Position numbers and translations under genes: made by a program. 12,500 bases of DNA from Chrysomallon squamiferum (Eukaryota > Mollusca > Gastropoda > Neomphalida > Peltospiridae): contig CM022672.1 in the NCBI GenBank assembly GCA_012295275.1, positions 3,271,443 through 3,283,942 of the forward strand. Direction: 5' to 3'. The notes below the pieces were generated by a model. It was given only the letters and a program-made list of their open reading frames with translations. It was not told the origin of the DNA and did not search any database. Position 1 is the first letter of the stretch. Each line of letters opens with the position of its first letter. Positions 10,576 to 12,500 of the stretch are shown here, in pieces.

Positions 10576-10769
10576 TTCCACCAATGTATTTCTTGGTTCG
10601 TTGTACGATCTGTGAGTAATCGTCGTTTTTCGGTACTTCCCGCACTCATTCGTTGCATAGCGTAGATTCCCACTCAAGCTATCGATAACAATCGGACATT
10701 GACTGTAGGTGAGTGTTTCGTTTCCCGGAGAAAAACGAGAATCCAGTTTGAACTGTCCAATACATTTTG
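10576..10769 (-). CDS. Candidate exon of an unidentified secreted or membrane protein
   Basis: A 194-nt candidate between acceptor TTCCGCCAG (ending 10770) and donor GGAA|GTAAGA (10575), phase 1 to 0. The frame reads from KCIGQFKLDSRFSPGNETL through SQCPIVIDSLSGNLRY and NECGKYRK to NEPRNTLVE. It has three cysteines, one NET sequon and good amino-acid diversity. Translation past the donor becomes Phe/Cys-rich junk, which supports a real exon end. I do not recognise the family. A competing overlapping frame (11090-10674, 138 codons from an ATG) is also open, so the choice of frame is not secure. Its downstream exon is not found before the next gene's promoter. Confidence 0.35.
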
Positions 10770-11144
10770 CTGGCGGAAATCAACTTGTTCGTCTTGTACT
10801 TTCTTGATTAATAATAAAACTGCTTTATTTACGTCCAGTTTTGAATAGCCCATTTTTCTGTCAAAATAAAGTGTTACAGTATTATGATGCATACTGTGAT
10901 CTGTTCTGTTTAAACTGTTAAACATGACTAGTTGTTTTGTCGTTGTGGTCATTATCATCACCACAACGACTTCCACAACAATGGCAATACGAAATTTAGC
11001 GAAGAGCAGAGTTTCTGTTAGCAATGTAAAATACCAGTTACGTAAACAGAGCCGTAATATGAAAAATACACATTTGAGTATACTAATCATTTAAATAGCA
11101 TACAGATTCAAGTAAAATTCAGCGACTAGCAATTTTCTACACTT

Positions 11145-11214
11145 TAGTAATAGTAGTAGTAGTAGTATTAGAAGTAGTATTAGTAGCAGTAGCAGCAGCA
11201 GTAGTAGTTGTAGA

Positions 11215-11263
<49 letters not shown>

Positions 11264-11268
11264 GTAAT
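11145..11268. repeat. (TAG)n / (TAA)n trinucleotide array
   Basis: TAG, CAG and TAA triplets, with a pure TAA block at about 11215-11262. The poly-Leu frame on the minus strand is an artefact. Confidence 0.96.
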
Positions 11269-11295
11269 GATAAAAACAATCTTTTCGTTACCTAC

Positions 11296-11420
11296 ACAGG
11301 TATCCAGGAAGACAGCAAATCAAATCCTTGAACGTATTTCCTCGGGAAATCAAAATACCAAACACTAACACAATGAGTAAGCATAAACGTGTCTCGACTT
11401 TTCGTTCTTTGTTAATATTT
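11296..11420 (-). CDS. Candidate upstream exon with a hydrophobic segment
   Basis: One minus-strand frame encodes a hydrophobic stretch, RLCLLIVLVFGILISRG, then FKDLICCLPGYL. Splicing at CTGT|GTAGGT (exon end 11296) leaves phase 1, which matches the candidate exon at 10769. The hydrophobic segment could be a signal peptide or anchor. There is no in-frame ATG here, so the start would lie in an unseen upstream exon. An alternative donor TAG|GTAACG (end 11292) gives phase 2 and would not fit. This is weak support. Confidence 0.22.
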
Positions 11421-11480
11421 CTAAATAATCATTTCGCGACTGTACAGTTTTTCACGCTTTGAAGAAACATAGGAGTGGCT

Positions 11481-11678
11481 GTAGTTGTAGTAGTAGTAGT
11501 AGTAGTAGTAGCGGTAGTAGTAGTAGTAGTAGTAGTAGTACTAGATGCAATGTCCGTAAAAGTTGTACTGATAGAAGAACTATTAATAATAGTGGTAGTA
11601 TTAGTAACAACAGCAGCAGTAGTAATACAACAAGTGTCAGTAGTAGTGGTTGTAGAAGTGATATTAGTAGTAGTAGTA

Positions 11679-11724
<46 letters not shown>

Positions 11725-11800
11725 TATTAATAGTACTGCTCGTATTAATGGTAGTAGTAGTAATAGAACGAGTAGTACTCCTACTAATAATAATGGAAAC

Positions 11801-11873
<73 letters not shown>

Positions 11874-11874
11874 A
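11481..11874. repeat. Long (TAG)n / (TAA)n array with interruptions
   Basis: About 390 bp of mostly TAG and TAA triplets with scattered substitutions. Long frames of Ser, Val, Thr, Leu or Asn on both strands come from triplet periodicity. None shows non-repeat coding sequence. Confidence 0.97.
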
Positions 11875-12001
11875 TCAGCACATTATTTACGTGGTCAGTA
11901 TAGTAAAACGTGACACAACCTGCAATAAAACGGGTATTCCTGTTATCTCTTTGTTTATCTAACTGTTAGTTTACTTCGGTGGCGGAAACACTGTGCTTCA
12001 C

Positions 12002-12082
<81 letters not shown>

Positions 12083-12144
12083 ACAGTAATACTAGCAGTA
12101 GTAGTGGGAATAGCAGTTGTAGTAGCAGTAGTAATAATAATAAC
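12002..12144. repeat. (TAG)n array
   Basis: A nearly pure TAG array to about 12081, then interrupted by CAG, GGG and TAA variants. The poly-Leu frame is spurious. Confidence 0.97.
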
Positions 12145-12500
12145 AGCACCGTATTTGATATACCAGTAACAGTTACAGTTATTGTGCTACTGTTGTGTTT
12201 ATTGGGATATTAGCGAAGATGATAGCCATACTTTATAATTATTAAACACTGGTTACCAGTACAAATACAACAATCAATTGGAAACATTGGTTCGTATCGC
12301 TGAAACGACAATTTAATCGCTTGTAAAGAGTTATTGACTCGTGACCTAAATATTTTTCTTGTTATTAGCAGCGCCCTCTTGGCATTACCTTTAACCTTGA
12401 AGGGAAAAAACCCAGGTTATCATTATTTCTTTTTAAGAGAGGCTTCCCGAGGATTTGTTTACATCAAGGTTATACACGACTGTTTCCACATTCTTCATAA
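12145..12500. other. Non-repetitive flank with no recognised gene
   Basis: Less repetitive sequence of more balanced composition (for example near 12360-12410). I find no exon, RNA gene or transposon motif that I can support. Confidence 0.5.

Noticed and set aside
10674-11090. 138-codon minus-strand frame with a hydrophobic N-terminus
   Set aside because: It is open from an ATG but contains low-complexity Val/Thr stretches and no recognised motif. It competes with a Cys-containing overlapping frame that has better splice signals. It is kept only as an alternative.
11429-11962. Long open frames of poly-Thr, poly-Ser, poly-Val or poly-Leu on both strands
   Set aside because: They arise directly from TAG/TAA trinucleotide arrays. 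All non-stop frames are open on both strands, with no non-repeat coding content.

Overview
The window is AT-rich, microsatellite-dense eukaryotic DNA. The splice signals, large intron, decayed Gypsy retroelement and abundant AG, TA, CATA, TAA and TAG arrays fit an invertebrate nuclear genome. A mollusc, perhaps a cephalopod such as Octopus, is my best guess, but this rests on sequence style and not on an identified orthologue. Nothing looks bacterial: there are no operons or long gene-dense stretches.

Layout. Positions 1-3245 hold no gene that I can support, only AT-rich DNA with several simple repeats. Positions 3246 to about 5270 hold a decayed Ty3/Gypsy LTR retrotransposon on the minus strand. 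It has a 686-bp 3' LTR with TGTCA/TGACA ends, a polypurine tract, a frameshifted reverse-transcriptase remnant and a gag remnant cut at its 5' side by an AG microsatellite. Protease, RNase H and integrase are missing. Positions 5365-6900 are AT-rich with a diverged direct duplication and a possible poly(A) signal.

The main gene runs on the minus strand from 10165 down to 7118. Four exons with consensus GT-AG junctions and compatible phases (1, 0, 0) encode a 301-residue protein. It has a clear N-terminal signal peptide, about four predicted amphipathic helices, three N-glycosylation sequons, two cysteines and a 73-residue Lys/Arg-rich tail. I recognise no known family in its primary sequence. 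The layout resembles a secreted helical cytokine, and this is an inference. A TATAAAAG box lies about 70 bp upstream of the ATG. Just upstream of it are an exact GAAANNGAAA (ISRE-like) element and a near-consensus NF-kappaB site.

Further upstream on the same strand, 11420-10576 holds two weaker candidate exons of another secreted or membrane protein, joined by a phase-compatible junction. The right end (11145-12144) is dominated by TAG/TAA arrays, which create long but spurious poly-Ser, poly-Val, poly-Leu and poly-Thr reading frames.
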